64,000 bases of DNA from Ophiura sarsii (GCA_035610835.1 CM069458.1:35582718-35646717); one strand, 5' to 3'. Positions 1 through 10,535 are shown, counted from the first letter of the stretch. Numbers and translations: made by a program. The notes: generated by a model not told the origin, from the sequence alone.

Positions 1-101
1 AGAAGGTGCAATCCAAGAAAAACAGATTGCCGCACTTGCTACTGATCGTCGTGCATGGAGAAACCTTGTAGTCGCCTGCTCTGCAGCCGACGGATGATGA
101 T
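1..101 (+). mobile_element. 3' end of an RTE-like LINE (fragment)
   Basis: The first 101 bases read as the last residues of a non-LTR retrotransposon polyprotein, with the motif DRRAWRNLVVACSAAD followed by a short GATGATGG tail. The same block closes the longer element at about 40224-40327, where the tail is a (GAT)n run. A terminal W-R motif followed by a simple repeat is typical of the RTE clade (compare BovB-type elements). The rest of the element lies outside the window. Confidence 0.75.
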
Positions 102-400
102 GGTCGGACCAACATATTCTCACATTAAAATTCATAATTGTGTTGTCTTAAAATGCATATATTTAACGCAATTATTTGTTTGCTTGATATTGCATATACA
201 TTTAACAACAGTGGTAAAATCCAGTTCCAAAGGGAATGGCTGGCATTATAATGTTGTCTGTCGTTTTGCAAGATTACATCTGACATTTTGTAATTCAATC
301 AATTCAATACTGATAGGGATACTAAGAGATGTGTTGAAAGCTGCACCCTCAATTAGGATAAAAACTGGGATTTCTACATGTTTACAATTGTATATATTAG
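102..400. other. AT-rich stretch, no gene seen
   Basis: An open frame runs from about 55 to 522, but its first part is the LINE tail and the rest is low-complexity hydrophobic sequence without a recognisable domain. I see no gene here. Confidence 0.5.
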
Positions 401-1275
401 GCCAAGTAACAAAAATAAAATGTTACTCGTCCGGACTTTTCAAAAAGTTGGTGAGGGAGGCCCTTATTATTTGTTATTTTCCATTTTTTTTGTTATTTTT
501 CCAAGATTGGCGCCATGTCTAAGATGGCCGCCATAACATATTTAGAGATGGTTTTATGGTGCCGTTAAGTTTATTTTAATAAACTTAAAAGTTTCAATGT
601 AGATCAACTACATGATTAATATACCATACTGTCCAATTGTCAAGAAAGTTGCTAATATCACAAACAATAATTTGCAGCTTGAATGACAAATGAATAGTGT
701 GTGATCAATTTAGGATTGTTTGATTGCACCAACTATAAAATTGATGTCGCATGCAAATAAGCAACACTGTGTTAAAGTACATTCTTATGTTTGAATGCAA
801 TCCCCAAAAACCTCACTTAATTCGATTGAAACCAATCTAAAATACAGGCTGTCCCAAAATGATTAGTACCCATCGATGTCCAAAGTTCAATAATTTTGGT
901 CATCATCAAAATCGATGGGATTAGATCCGTTGTTTGTGTATCATCTTTGTCATACTGTACTATTTTATTAGAATTTGAGATCATTATGTAAAACATGGCG
1001 ATTTCACCTTTTTGACAAAGTGCTAAAAATGTGTGTGCTATTGCAGCTTGTTTGAACGAAATTTGTGTATTCTCATAATCTCTTGTCTACTCAATATAAT
1101 CTTGTGTGTCTTTCTGTTGTAACTGTTATTAGTTATGGGTGTTCAAATCATTAATACTTCTTCTCCTGACCTTAACCCTCAAGCTAGTTTTTTTGTGCGT
1201 ATCGGGGGGAGGGGGGAAAAAGTACTATTTTTGGACCCGAAACATCACCCAGCACCCCCCCCCCCCCCCCCCCCC

Positions 1276-1335
1276 GGGATTCGATCGCGGGATCCGCACC
1301 CAGTCTGCCTCTCTACCAACTGAGCTAACTCCCTA
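1276..1335 (-). mobile_element. tRNA-derived SINE head, copy 1
   Basis: On the minus strand, TAGCTCAGTTGGTAGAG (1311-1327) matches a Pol III A box and GATCGAATCCC (near 1276-1286) a B box, spaced as in a tRNA gene. The acceptor stem does not close properly and the sequence runs into poly-G instead of a terminator, so this is a SINE head rather than a working tRNA. Confidence 0.7.
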
Positions 1336-1580
1336 GCGCATATGCGGGCACAAACTCCGTGCCCACATATGCCTGCGGTAGGTGACGTCATCGCGGCAAT
1401 GCAGCAGCACGTGCCTCGAGATAGTTTCTGGCAGTGAGATTTAGTGAGATTCAGCTGGGTTAGGGTTATTGGACATCAAAAATTGACATACCCTAACCAG
1501 TAAAGCTAGTTTTTTTGTGCGTATCGGGGGGAGGGGGGAAAAGTACTATTTTTTTGACCCGAAAAATCACCCAGCACCCC

Positions 1581-1643
1581 GGGATTCGATCGCGGGACCA
1601 TCCGCACCCAAGTCTGTCCCTCTACCAACTGAGCTAACTCCCT
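1581..1643 (-). mobile_element. tRNA-derived SINE head, copy 2
   Basis: Same tRNA-like core as the copy 300 bp upstream: A box TAGCTCAGTTGGTAGAG at 1620-1636 and B box near 1581-1591. A few extra bases in the anticodon-side region (GGACCATCC versus GGATCC) distinguish it from copy 1. Confidence 0.7.
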
Positions 1644-2388
1644 AGCGCATATGCGGGCACAAACTCCGTGCCCACATATGCCTGCGGTAGGTCATCGCGG
1701 CAATGCAGCAGCACGTGCCTGGAGATAGTTTCTGGCAGTGAGATTTAGTGAGATTCAGCTGGGTTAGGGTTATTTCAATTTAACGGGTAAAAGAAGTTTG
1801 TCACACTTGACCCCATGCATTGTTTTATTTGACAAGTGTTTAGGGACTTCTAAATGAAGTGGTATTTGGTGAATCACCAGTTGCTTAGATTTCACATTGG
1901 AGAATATATTTCGTGAGGTTAAACACTAAGGGACTATATCTTTTTTAACAAGTTTGTAGGAAATTGCACCCCCTATATGAAAAAGAAGTCTAAGCCACTG
2001 CTAAATTACCCATGACCACAGCTTTACCTGTTTAAATGTCCCTCAAGTTTAGCCTCAAAACTAGCTCATTATAGAAATAAAGCTTGGGGTCGCTCATGCG
2101 TGACGATCCATTTTTACTCTTCAAATTGAATCAAAATGAAGAAGTATTAATGGTTTGAACAAAAATATGATACAACAGCAGTTTGAAATAGAAAGGAACC
2201 AAAGATATTAGCAGACAAGACTAGAGAGTAAGAGAATGTATTAGTTTCTTTCAAAAAAGCTGTTTAAAAACACATTTTTTTGCACTTTGTAAAAAAGGTG
2301 AAATCACCATGTCTGACACAATGGAGTGTAACTTCGTTAAAATAAGTCCGATATTCATGATCTCAAATTCTAATGAAAGGGTGCAGTA

Positions 2389-2600
2389 TTATACAAATAA
2401 TATGGACTGCTCATGACGGAAATGGGGTGAAATATTGCCCCGAGGTGATCTGGAGACCGTAAGCCTACTATTTTCCCGAAGCCGGAGGCTGAGGGAAAAT
2501 AGTAGACTTACGGTCTCCAGATCACCGAGGGACAATATTTCACCCCATTTCACGAATAAAGAGCAGTCCATATTTGTTTTATATAACGCATGAAAATATT
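2389..2600. repeat. Roughly 200-bp near-perfect palindrome
   Basis: The left arm (ATATGGACTGCTC, then a block with AATGGGGTGAAATATTG and GATCTGGAGACCGTAAG) is mirrored on the right around a centre near 2480, GAAGCCGGAGGCTG. The arms are long enough to extrude a cruciform. It looks like a miniature inverted-repeat element; no coding capacity. Confidence 0.8.
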
Positions 2601-3103
2601 CACACTTGAACACATCTTTCTTAGTGAATATGCTAGTCGATTCTCGACAAAATCAAAAATAAGCTTACTTTTTAAAGTTAGTTTACTCCGAGGAATAATT
2701 ACTCTGAATATGCTGAACTCATCTCATCGATAGAGGTCTAGACCTCGTTGCAGAATGCCCTCAACCTCAGGTGAATTGACAACAAATATTTATGATTCAT
2801 GACTAAGATTTCAGCCGATAAAAGATCTGTGCCATAATAATAATGCAATGCAGACGACTTGTTTACTTGTTTTGAAGCGATTCCTCTTTTGCTGTGCACT
2901 GAGCGGAGTCCGTACACGCAGATGGTGGTGGAATCGATTTATTGTTTATACCGAGTAGAGCCTTCTAGCGGGCCTTCTAGATTTGTAGAAATTAGAGAAA
3001 ACTGTATGTAGAATGACGATCACATTCAGGTTTTATACAGGGTCTCTCAAGACGCTCCATGCCGGGATCGCACGAGCCTACGAGGGAGGGCATTTTTGGT
3101 CTA

Positions 3104-3149
3104 TTCAAAAAGTACTATTGACCGCCCGGTCAATAGTACTTTTTGAAAG
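3104..3149. repeat. Perfect short hairpin
   Basis: TTCAAAAAGTACTATTGACC and its reverse complement lie either side of a few-base centre, giving a stem of about 20 bp with almost no loop. Its neighbourhood (CGCACGAGCCTACGAGGGAG) is GC-richer than average. Function unknown. Confidence 0.8.
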
Positions 3150-3591
3150 ACACAAAATGACCGGGAATGACGTCAAGCATGAAATATGCCAAAATATTTT
3201 GTGTTGTGTAATGTATTATCCACCAATCAGATGTCTAGAATATTTTCATGGGTTATATAAAGCAATATGATAGCCAGGCGCGTACCGCGGCATGTGAGCC
3301 AGGGGGGCAGAAGTATCCTCGTGAATTCACGTAAATGGGGGGAGGTAGGGTCAAAAAAATTCGCGCGGTCATCGATGGGTACTAATCATTTTGGGACAGC
3401 CTGTATAACAATTATAACAGGCTGCAAAATGCAATGAACCCTGATCAGCCCCCACTTCATGAGGGAATATCAATATTTTATCTAAAGCTGGCATTCCAGC
3501 AATATAAATCAAAGTTTTTTTCATTCTTAAATCTAAACATAATTAGTGACACAAAATGAGGAGCATGTATCACCTGATTTGATTGCATGTA

Positions 3592-5465
3592 GGGGAATAT
3601 GGGGCAACTGGACCGTGGGGCAAGTGGTCCGAAATGAAGGATTTTGTAATTGTATGGGCATACTGCTTTTTTTTTAACAATACGACTTTTGTTGATACTT
3701 GACATATATCTTTACCTTCTACAATCCAAAACATTTGGAACTTTAGGGTATTTACACATGTGATTTTTCTCCATATCTTTGAAGCTAACTCCTTGAGTGA
3801 CTGATTGAAAATTCACAGATAGTATGGGCGATATATGAAGATGGGTTTAGATCATGTTTAATGTACTTTATATGATTGACAGATATGCAACAGTAAATAT
3901 ATACATGCAGTACAGTCGTCTTAAGATACTAGGTGCATATTGCATTTGATGGGTGCTATATTGTAGTGTGCTTAGGGACTTTCCGAAATATGATTAAAAC
4001 CATAGGTTGTGGTTGAAATGACCTTAAAATGGCGCATATTGCTAATTTGGGACATTGGTGGTTTGGATTTCCGATCAATATTATCATTTAAAGAATGCTT
4101 CAACTTAAATCATTATCACGGGTATTCATTTGGTAGAGTTATTAGTTCATGAATTTGCAAATAACAAAGTACACCATTTCTTACTTATCTAAAGACACTC
4201 GTCTACTTGTAGGACCCGAACGCCGTAATATTTGCGAATTCAAAGATACTCACTGGCTACAGAAATCTGTGTAATGGCTAAAAACAAAAATGCAGTTTTG
4301 CCTTTTTTTTCTGAAATGTATTGGAGTTATTGATTATTATGACAAATGGTGGTATGTTTTAAAACATTTTGGCGTAAAATGTATTACGTCACAGGCGTGT
4401 TTTAATAACGTTTCATCTCGACAAAGTGCTACGTCATTTGTTGGGGTAAGTGGTCCGAAGGGGTGTGGGGCAACTGGACCGCCTGCAAAAACTTAATCAA
4501 AATTGTAAAATTCATTTTGAAAATGAGTTGTTAGTGTGAATAAAACATGACTCGGTATTGAAATGTGAATAGAATATGAAATAATTCACATTCTTTCAAG
4601 TTCTTAGACATTTTGGGGCATTTCGGGTCTAATAGGCCTACCACTATTTCTGATATTGAAGGATTACAATATGACATGAAATTGCTTTCGAATGGTTTAA
4701 AACCTCGGTATTATGAATTACATCTTTATTATATTTTGAATGGTGTCTGTAAAGGTATTTGCTATGACGAAATATCATGATTTATGTATTTTATCCACTG
4801 CTTTTTGTGTATATCAACCGTTGGGTCATCATTGTCATATTGACTAACTTCCCCAGCCTGTAACATGAAAAGCTGGCTACATATCAAGATGGTTTATTAT
4901 AAGTACTAAATGATGATTATATGAAGTAAATAAAATCATTAAAGAAAGGGGTATATATAGACAAATGTATGGGTCGTCTGAATATCACAACCATGTAACC
5001 ATTTAACAAGGTTCATACCGTTTTATCTATAATAAACGTGCAGTCGAAAATTGCGCTTGCTTTAATAGTATTACTGCTTTTTACACGTTAACCACGAAAA
5101 CTGTATAAAACATGGGTTTCATGAGACCTGTATCGTTTTTACACGTTAAATAATATGGAAATGAGTTTGTAAAGAAAATACTGCTTAGTTACCGTGTTGT
5201 CAATCAATGATTTCTGTGTATTCTAACCGTTGGAACATATAGGACCAGTTGCCCCAACGATGGGGTAACTGGACCGTGCCAAGTAAAGTTTTTAGTTAGT
5301 GGTAATTGGCCTTTTGTTTGGATATTTTTTAACATTGATTATATGTTATATGTAAACAGTTACATGGGTGATATTTTCATAGCAATTCCATAACTATTTA
5401 CACGAGCTCTTAAGCTTTTATATCATGAAATATGCTTAACCGATCCAGTTGCCCCATCCTCCCGT
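3592..5465. mobile_element. Element built around repeated GGGGCAACTGGACC motifs
   Basis: GGGGCAACTGGACCG and close variants occur at both outer ends (about 3600-3640 and, inverted, about 5445-5460) and inside (about 4440-4485 and 5230-5275, in both orientations). Between them is 1.8 kb of AT-rich sequence without a credible ORF. The distribution resembles a non-autonomous transposon with subterminal repeats. I cannot define the exact ends or a target duplication. Confidence 0.5.
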
Positions 5466-5679
5466 AAGTCCTTAAAATCAAAATTCATGCAATTCATTGG
5501 TCAATAAAAATGAAGGGATATACACTTGATAATAGGTGTGGGAGTTAGGGCAACGATTCTATTTTTTAGAGGGGTTTTTTTAGAATTTTTTTTAAAATAA
5601 CAAATGACAAACATCGGTAGTGCGATGTCCAAAATCGGGGCGGGCGGGGACGAGTAACATGTTATTTTTGTTACTTGGC

Positions 5680-6379
5680 ATTATATCCGGCCTTATATAC
5701 ACAAACTTCCAGCTGTAAGGATTGAGAAAAATCAGCCGTCTTTGTGCAATTAAATGCATGTCGTTTAAAAATATTCCATCCCCGGCTCGGACATGTTAAT
5801 TCCATCCCCGGCTCGGACATGTTATAGTAAACACGTTAATACGCTATTTTTCTTTTCAAATTACATACGAAGGGAAGGGAAAAGAATAGTGTAGAAAGTT
5901 GATAAGGAAGGGAAATAAATAAGTAGAAAGAAGTGAAAATCGAAAAGAAACTTGGAGAAGAGTTTTAACCATCCAAACACTTCATGTGTAAGCGTGTATT
6001 ATGTAACTTCAGTGACATTAATCAAGGTAAATCATAGGACCGGGATTGCCCCCCCCCCCCCCCCCTTGATTTTTGGTGAATTGCGCGCCTATTTGAAGAA
6101 TCTTAGGGATTTATTTAATTCCATCTAAATGACAATTTACCTTTTGCCCGGTTTGATGATGGGCAATTTACAGTATAAAAATCACACATTTTCGCGCGCT
6201 GTCTTTATAGAAGCCCGTTTAAAAGTAATTAAGAATCGTATTGCCGTGACTTGGAATGTACACGTATGATCAGAAATGTAAATCTGCTTCAATTTTTTTT
6301 CGATGTTGAGGGCGTTCCCTGGAAAGATCACATAATATACCTTTAAGGGATGCTAAAGTGGAGAATAGGTGATACTGTG
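5680..6379. other. Non-coding stretch with poly-C tract and a TTAA-MITE half
   Basis: Holds a directly repeated CCATCCCCGGCTCGGACATG (about 5778-5822), a poly-C run near 6050-6065, and at about 6222-6352 one arm of the TTAA-type MITE found complete at 14391-14763 and 44574-44926 (block ending in GATCACATAATATACCTTTAA). No gene seen. Confidence 0.6.
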
Positions 6380-6676
6380 CAGGCCCGTAGGAAGGGGGGG
6401 GGCGATGGTGGCGATCGCCCCCCCTTTGAAAATCTTCCCCGGAAAATTTGTACACAGATGAAAAAATTTCGCGCGCTACGCGCGCATTTGTCTTCCCAAA
6501 ATGCAATATTCTTTGCTACAATCTTGTTTAGAGCCAAAATGTACCTCGATCGTGCAAAAAATAGGTGCAAATTCGAAAATTTTCGCGCGCTACGCGCGCA
6601 TATTTGACTCAAACAAATCTTCCGTGATTTGTTTTTGAAAACGCCCCCCCTTTGAAAAAAGTGTCTTACGGCCCTG
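6380..6676. mobile_element. MITE with CAGGCCCGTA ends and a 5-bp target duplication
   Basis: The ends CAGGCCCGTAGGA and TCTTACGGCCCTG are imperfect inverted repeats, and CTGTG lies directly outside both (6375-6379 and 6677-6681). The interior carries two copies of the self-complementary word CGCGCGCTACGCGCGC (about 6467-6485 and 6582-6600). No transposase. The superfamily is uncertain; the CAGG ends are hAT-like but the duplication is 5 bp rather than 8 bp. Confidence 0.55.
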
Positions 6677-7003
6677 CTGTGGGTAATTACACCTTTTTGG
6701 GATTCTTGGAGATTAAATACTACATAGTTTCAGCTTTAATTTGCTTTTTACTTGTTTACCATCGGACATTCGGTTAAAAAGTTATGAAGGCTGAAAGTGA
6801 AATAGTTAACGCAAAATATTGGTGAATTAATTGTTCCCCTATACTATGCATGTGTTGTATTTCTTTTGTATTGTATTGTTTTCAAAGGACGAATTCCTCG
6901 TATGATTAATAATTGGTCAATTTACCTCATTTAAAAAGGCAAATTTAGTTGTCAAATCTGCAAAACTCTTATCAACATATCAACATATCAACATTGGTAT
7001 GGT

Positions 7004-7242
7004 TTATCTATTATCTTTATTATGAATCTGTTCATACCTAGCCGTAGAACCAGGCTGGGTAAATGTCTTACCACAGCACGAACATTGGTATGGTTTCTCT
7101 TTGGTATGAATTCTTTCATGCCTAGCTTTAGTACTAAAATCGGAAAACCTCTTATCACAGTATGCACATTGGTATGGTTTTTCTTTGGTATGAATTCTTT
7201 CATGATTGGTCTTGTACGTGACTTGAATTAGAGAAACTACTG
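7004..7242 (-). pseudogene. Frameshifted C-terminal fingers of the zinc-finger gene
   Basis: Directly downstream of the stop, another frame resumes zinc-finger coding: a broken finger (SLIQVTYKTNHERIH), then CAYCDKRFSDFSTKARHERIH and CSCCGKTFTQPGSTARYEQIH, ending NKDNR and stop. Comparison with intact fingers suggests that about 11 bp is missing just after TACAATTG, where an intact finger has the cysteine-loop codons. The array therefore once continued for two to three more fingers. The final finger has Tyr where the first zinc-binding His should be. Confidence 0.75.
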
Positions 7243-8719
7243 TCAATTGTATTGTTTTTCTTTTGTATGAACTCGTTCATGAATGGTCTTATTGCTCGAC
7301 CGAGAGAAACTCTTATCACAATATGCACATTGGTATGGTTTCTCTTTGGTATGAATTCTTTCATGCCTAGCTTTAGAACTTGAATCGGAAAAATTCTTAT
7401 CACAGTAAGAACATTGGTATGGTTTCTCTTTGGTATGAATTCTTTCATGAATGCGCATACTGCTCGATCGAGAGAAACTCTTTTCACAGTATGCACAATT
7501 GTATGGTTTTTCTTTTGTATGAACTCGTTCATGAATGGTCTTATTGCTCGACCGAGAGAAACTCTTATCACAATATGCACATTGGTATGGTTTCTCTTTG
7601 GTATGAATTCTTTCATGCCTAGCTTTAGAACTTGAATCGGAAAAATCCTTATCACAGTATGAGCAATGGTATGGTTTCTCTTTGGTATGAACTCTTTCAT
7701 GGCTGATCTTATGGCTCGTTTGAGAGAAACTCTTATCACAATATGCACATTGGTATGGTTTCTCTTTGGTGTGACTCCTTTCATGTATAACCATAGAACT
7801 TGAAATGGAAAAACTCTTATCGCAGTATGCACAATGGTATGGTTTTTCTTTTGTATGGATTCTTTCATGACTGATCGTATTGCTAGACCGAGAAAAACTC
7901 TTATCACAATATGCACATTGGTATGGTTTCTCTTTGGTATGAATTCTTTCATGCCTAGCTTTAGTACTTGAATTGAAAAAACTCATATCACAGTGTGTAC
8001 ATTGGTATGGTTTCTCTTTGGTATGAATTCTTTCATGCCTAGCTTTAGAACTTGATTTGGAAAAACTCTTATCACAGTGTGTACATTGGTATGGTTTCTC
8101 TTTGGTATGAATTCTTTCATGCCTAGCTTTAGAACTTGAATCGGAAAAACTCTTATCACAGTATGCACAATGGTATGGTTTCTCTTTGGTATGAATTCTT
8201 TCATGCCTAGCTTTAGAACTTGATTCGGAAAAACTCTTATCACAGTGTGTACATTGGTATGGTTTCTCTTTGGTATGAACTCTTTCATGGCTGATCTTAT
8301 GGCTTGAATTAGAGAAACTACTGTCACAGTAAGAACATTGGTATGGTTTCTCTTTGGTATGAATTCTTTCATGATTGGTCTTACTACTTGAATCAGAGAA
8401 ACTCTTATCACAATAGGCACACGGGTATGGTTTCTTTCTGGTATGAATCTTTTCATGCCTGGTCACTTCATCTGGATTGGAGTCTAAATTCTTATCACAG
8501 TATGACCACGTTGTATTCTTGCAGTGATGACCAAAAGGCGTTTGCCTTCTCTTAGGTTTGGACGAACCCCAATATCGACGCATTTGCATTCCATGATGAC
8601 GCAGGTGTATTTTATACCGGTCAAATTTACCAAACATTGTTTTGCAATACCTGCACACAAATGGCATCAGTTGACGACCGCTCATCGTTCGGATTCTTTG
8701 ACTTGGTGTATGCATTCTC
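7243..8719 (-). CDS. C2H2 zinc-finger protein, main coding exon
   Basis: From the ATG at 8713-8715 the exon encodes 490 residues. An N-terminal atypical finger (C21, C24, H37, H41) and a basic KPKRR segment are followed by a degenerate finger around 71-92, then 14 uninterrupted 28-residue fingers from about residue 97 to the end, joined by TKEKPY linkers. Such proteins are usually nuclear sequence-specific DNA binders; the target here is unknown. A good splice acceptor (TTTTTCTTTGCAG) lies directly before AGAGAATG, so at least one upstream exon, possibly with the real start, is likely but not identified. In nearly all fingers the core helix leucine is Lys or Met (F-S-x-S-S-x-K-x-x-H), which is unusual. 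The last codons KEKQYN run into a stop produced by an apparent small deletion. Either the protein ends here or this allele is truncated. Confidence 0.85.
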
Positions 8720-8769
8720 TCTGCAAAGAAAAATATAACATTTGAGTGACTAATTATCTGTTCATATAG

Positions 8770-9190
8770 ATGAAGCTCTTAATATCACAATGCACATTGG
8801 TATGGTTTCTCTTTGGTATGAATCCTTTCATGATGACTGATCTATCTTATATTGATCGACTGAGAGAACAAAAAATTATCACAGTTTGCGCATTGGTACG
8901 GGTTTTCTTTCGTATGAATTCTTTCATGTTTTATCTATGGCTCGGCTGAGTGAAATTCTTTTTACAATAGGCACATGGGTATGGTTTCTTCCAGGTATGA
9001 TTATGAATCTGTGCATGCCTGGTCTCTTCATCTGGATTGGAGTCTAAATGCTTAGATGACCACGTTGTATTCTTGCAGTGTGACCAAAAGGCGTTTGACT
9101 TCCCTTAGGTTTTTGGATGAACACCAACATCGACGCATTTGCATTCCATGATGACGCAGGTGTATTTTATACCGGTCAAAATTACCATTA
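8770..9190 (-). pseudogene. Decayed duplicate of the zinc-finger exon
   Basis: The minus strand here repeats the N-terminal part of the neighbouring gene: sequence matching its ACACCTGCGTCATCATGGAA and its AAACGCCTTTTGGTC blocks, then two to three finger-like units with the same TTGGTATGAA spacing on the plus strand. Small deletions and frameshifts break every finger, and no frame stays open. It is a partial tandem copy of the exon, older than the fingers in the intact array. Confidence 0.75.
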
Positions 9191-10275
9191 TCAGGAAAGG
9201 GTTTATATAGAACTAGTCATTACCATCGATCAGCCGTAAACCGTCACTTTTACCTCATTGTTGGTATGAATGTTGAATTAACATTGTTAGTATTGAAAAG
9301 CTGAGATCAAAAGGCTTTCATTTCTAGTGTGGTCAACACCGAACAACAAAGAGGTATTTTTTCTAAATTGGTGAATCTTTAGTGTAACAAACAAGTTCCA
9401 ACATTTCAGCAAAACATGGGGCAGTCGATCACCACGACATTTGTCTATAATTGGTCAAAAGAAGTCATTCCGTGTCAAATCAACTAATTTTCAGAAAAGT
9501 TCCGAGGTGACCCCTCATATTTTGATGACATTTCATCAGAACGATGGAATGTGTCCCAAATGAACACATACAAAAAATAAAAATCATACGTCACGTACTT
9601 TTCGAGCTATGGCTATTTAAAATTTGCGCAAAATTGCAGATTTTCGCACTTGCGAGTCACGAAAAGTGACTTTTTGACTTCTTTCAGATTTCAAAAGCTC
9701 ATAAATCTGTCTTTGTAGCAGGTGAGCCAAAAAGACCCATTTGTAAAAAGTGACCCCATCCCCATTATTATAATTAGGGATTTTCCGGCACACAAATCAT
9801 ACCCCATGTTTAGGGATTTTTTGCCAAACTTGAAAACTCAATCACCGTATACCGTATTAGGCGAGTACCCCCGCCACCCTACTGTACTACTGTAGGCCTA
9901 CTGTGCATGTTCATGTATTGCCCAAAAACCCACCTTTACCGACCGGTATCGTTCTCATATTATTAAACGGAGGGAAATTTCTATTCAATATCCAGAGCAG
10001 AACAGTAAAAGCTTATTAATGTCTCCCGCTTGCTTGTATAAAGTGTAGCCCCTATAACCGGGGTGTGTAACATCAAATGCCGCGGTGATTTAAAACTGAA
10101 CTGCTATAGATCAGGTGACATGTGTTGACATTTAGGACGCCCTCTGTTGGTTTGAGACAAAACACACTGGGCAAGAGTTCCTATAGTTTACATAGGCCAG
10201 ATCAGGTTTCTATTAAACTAGATTGTGGTGTCACAGCAAATTGTTATCAAAACTGTCTTTAAACTTGCTTAGGAA
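9191..10275. other. Intergenic, nothing recognised
   Basis: Mixed AT-rich sequence with no open frame of note, no long repeat and no RNA-like structure that I can see. Confidence 0.5.
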
Positions 10276-10535
10276 CAGGGGCGGACTGGCCACTGTGGCG
10301 TTGTGGCGATCGCCACATGGGCCGCTTGCTTTTGGGCCTCTTACCTTAGGGCCGGTTACTCAAATTTTGTGTCCGTGCGAAAAATTGTGACTGTGCGAAA
10401 TTTTGTGACCGTGCGAAATTTTGTGACCGTGCGAAATTGTGTGACCCTACACCCCCCCCCCCCCCCCCCATTGTGTGACCCTACCCCCCCCCCCCCCCCC
10501 CCCCACCCCCCCCCAACTAAGGTGAAATTCACGAG
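10276..10535. repeat. GTGCGAAATTTTGTGACC short tandem repeats and poly-C tracts
   Basis: About four copies of an 18-19-bp word GTGACCGTGCGAAATTTT (10370-10445) run into two long poly-C runs separated by CATTGTGTGACCCTA. The reverse complement of the same word, next to a poly-G run, occurs at 18950-19055. Both sit beside CAGGGGCGGACTGG-like or GTACGCCACTGTC ends, so the block appears to belong to one dispersed element. Reading frames through it give only proline or glycine runs. Confidence 0.7.

Larger units (their letters stand above)
1181..1770. repeat. Tandem duplication of a roughly 290-bp block carrying tRNA-like heads
   Basis: The segment beginning AAGCTAGTTTTTTTGTGCGT at about 1180 is repeated at about 1503. 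Both copies continue through a poly-C or CCCC tract, a tRNA-like core, CCTGCGGTAGGT, a GCAGCAGCACGTGCCT block and a closing GGGTTAGGGTTATT. The copies differ by small indels, most visibly the poly-C length (about 22 versus 4) and a missing TGACG in copy two. Confidence 0.85.
845..3403. mobile_element. TA-flanked element with 32-36-bp terminal inverted repeats
   Basis: The left end CAGGCTGTCCCAAAATGATT continuing to 880 reappears inverted at 3372-3403, and TA lies outside both ends (843-844 and 3404-3405). TA duplication and ends of this kind suit the Tc1/mariner superfamily. The 2.5-kb interior has no transposase; it holds a duplicated SINE-bearing block, a 200-bp palindrome and a short hairpin, so it looks like a non-autonomous carrier. 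Confidence 0.6.
401..5679. mobile_element. Large compound DNA element with roughly 32-bp terminal inverted repeats
   Basis: The block at 401-433 (CCAAGTAACAAAAATAA then ATGTTACTCGTCC) returns inverted at 5648-5679 with about one difference. That suggests one 5.3-kb non-coding unit whose interior has been loaded with other elements (845-3403 and 3592-5465). No transposase frame is visible between the ends, so it is non-autonomous or decayed. Related sequence around 17686-17760 and 18840-18915 carries a similar ACATGTTTCCCGTC core. Target-site duplication is unclear. The ends could also be two solo copies in opposite orientation. Confidence 0.45.

Noticed and set aside
55..522. 155-residue plus-strand frame
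   Set aside because: It starts in the LINE tail and runs through AT-rich sequence with no conserved motif.
7380..8555. Plus-strand and alternate minus-strand frames of 70-250 residues across the zinc-finger exon
   Set aside because: They are shadows of the periodic 84-bp finger units; only the minus frame with paired Cys and His makes sense.
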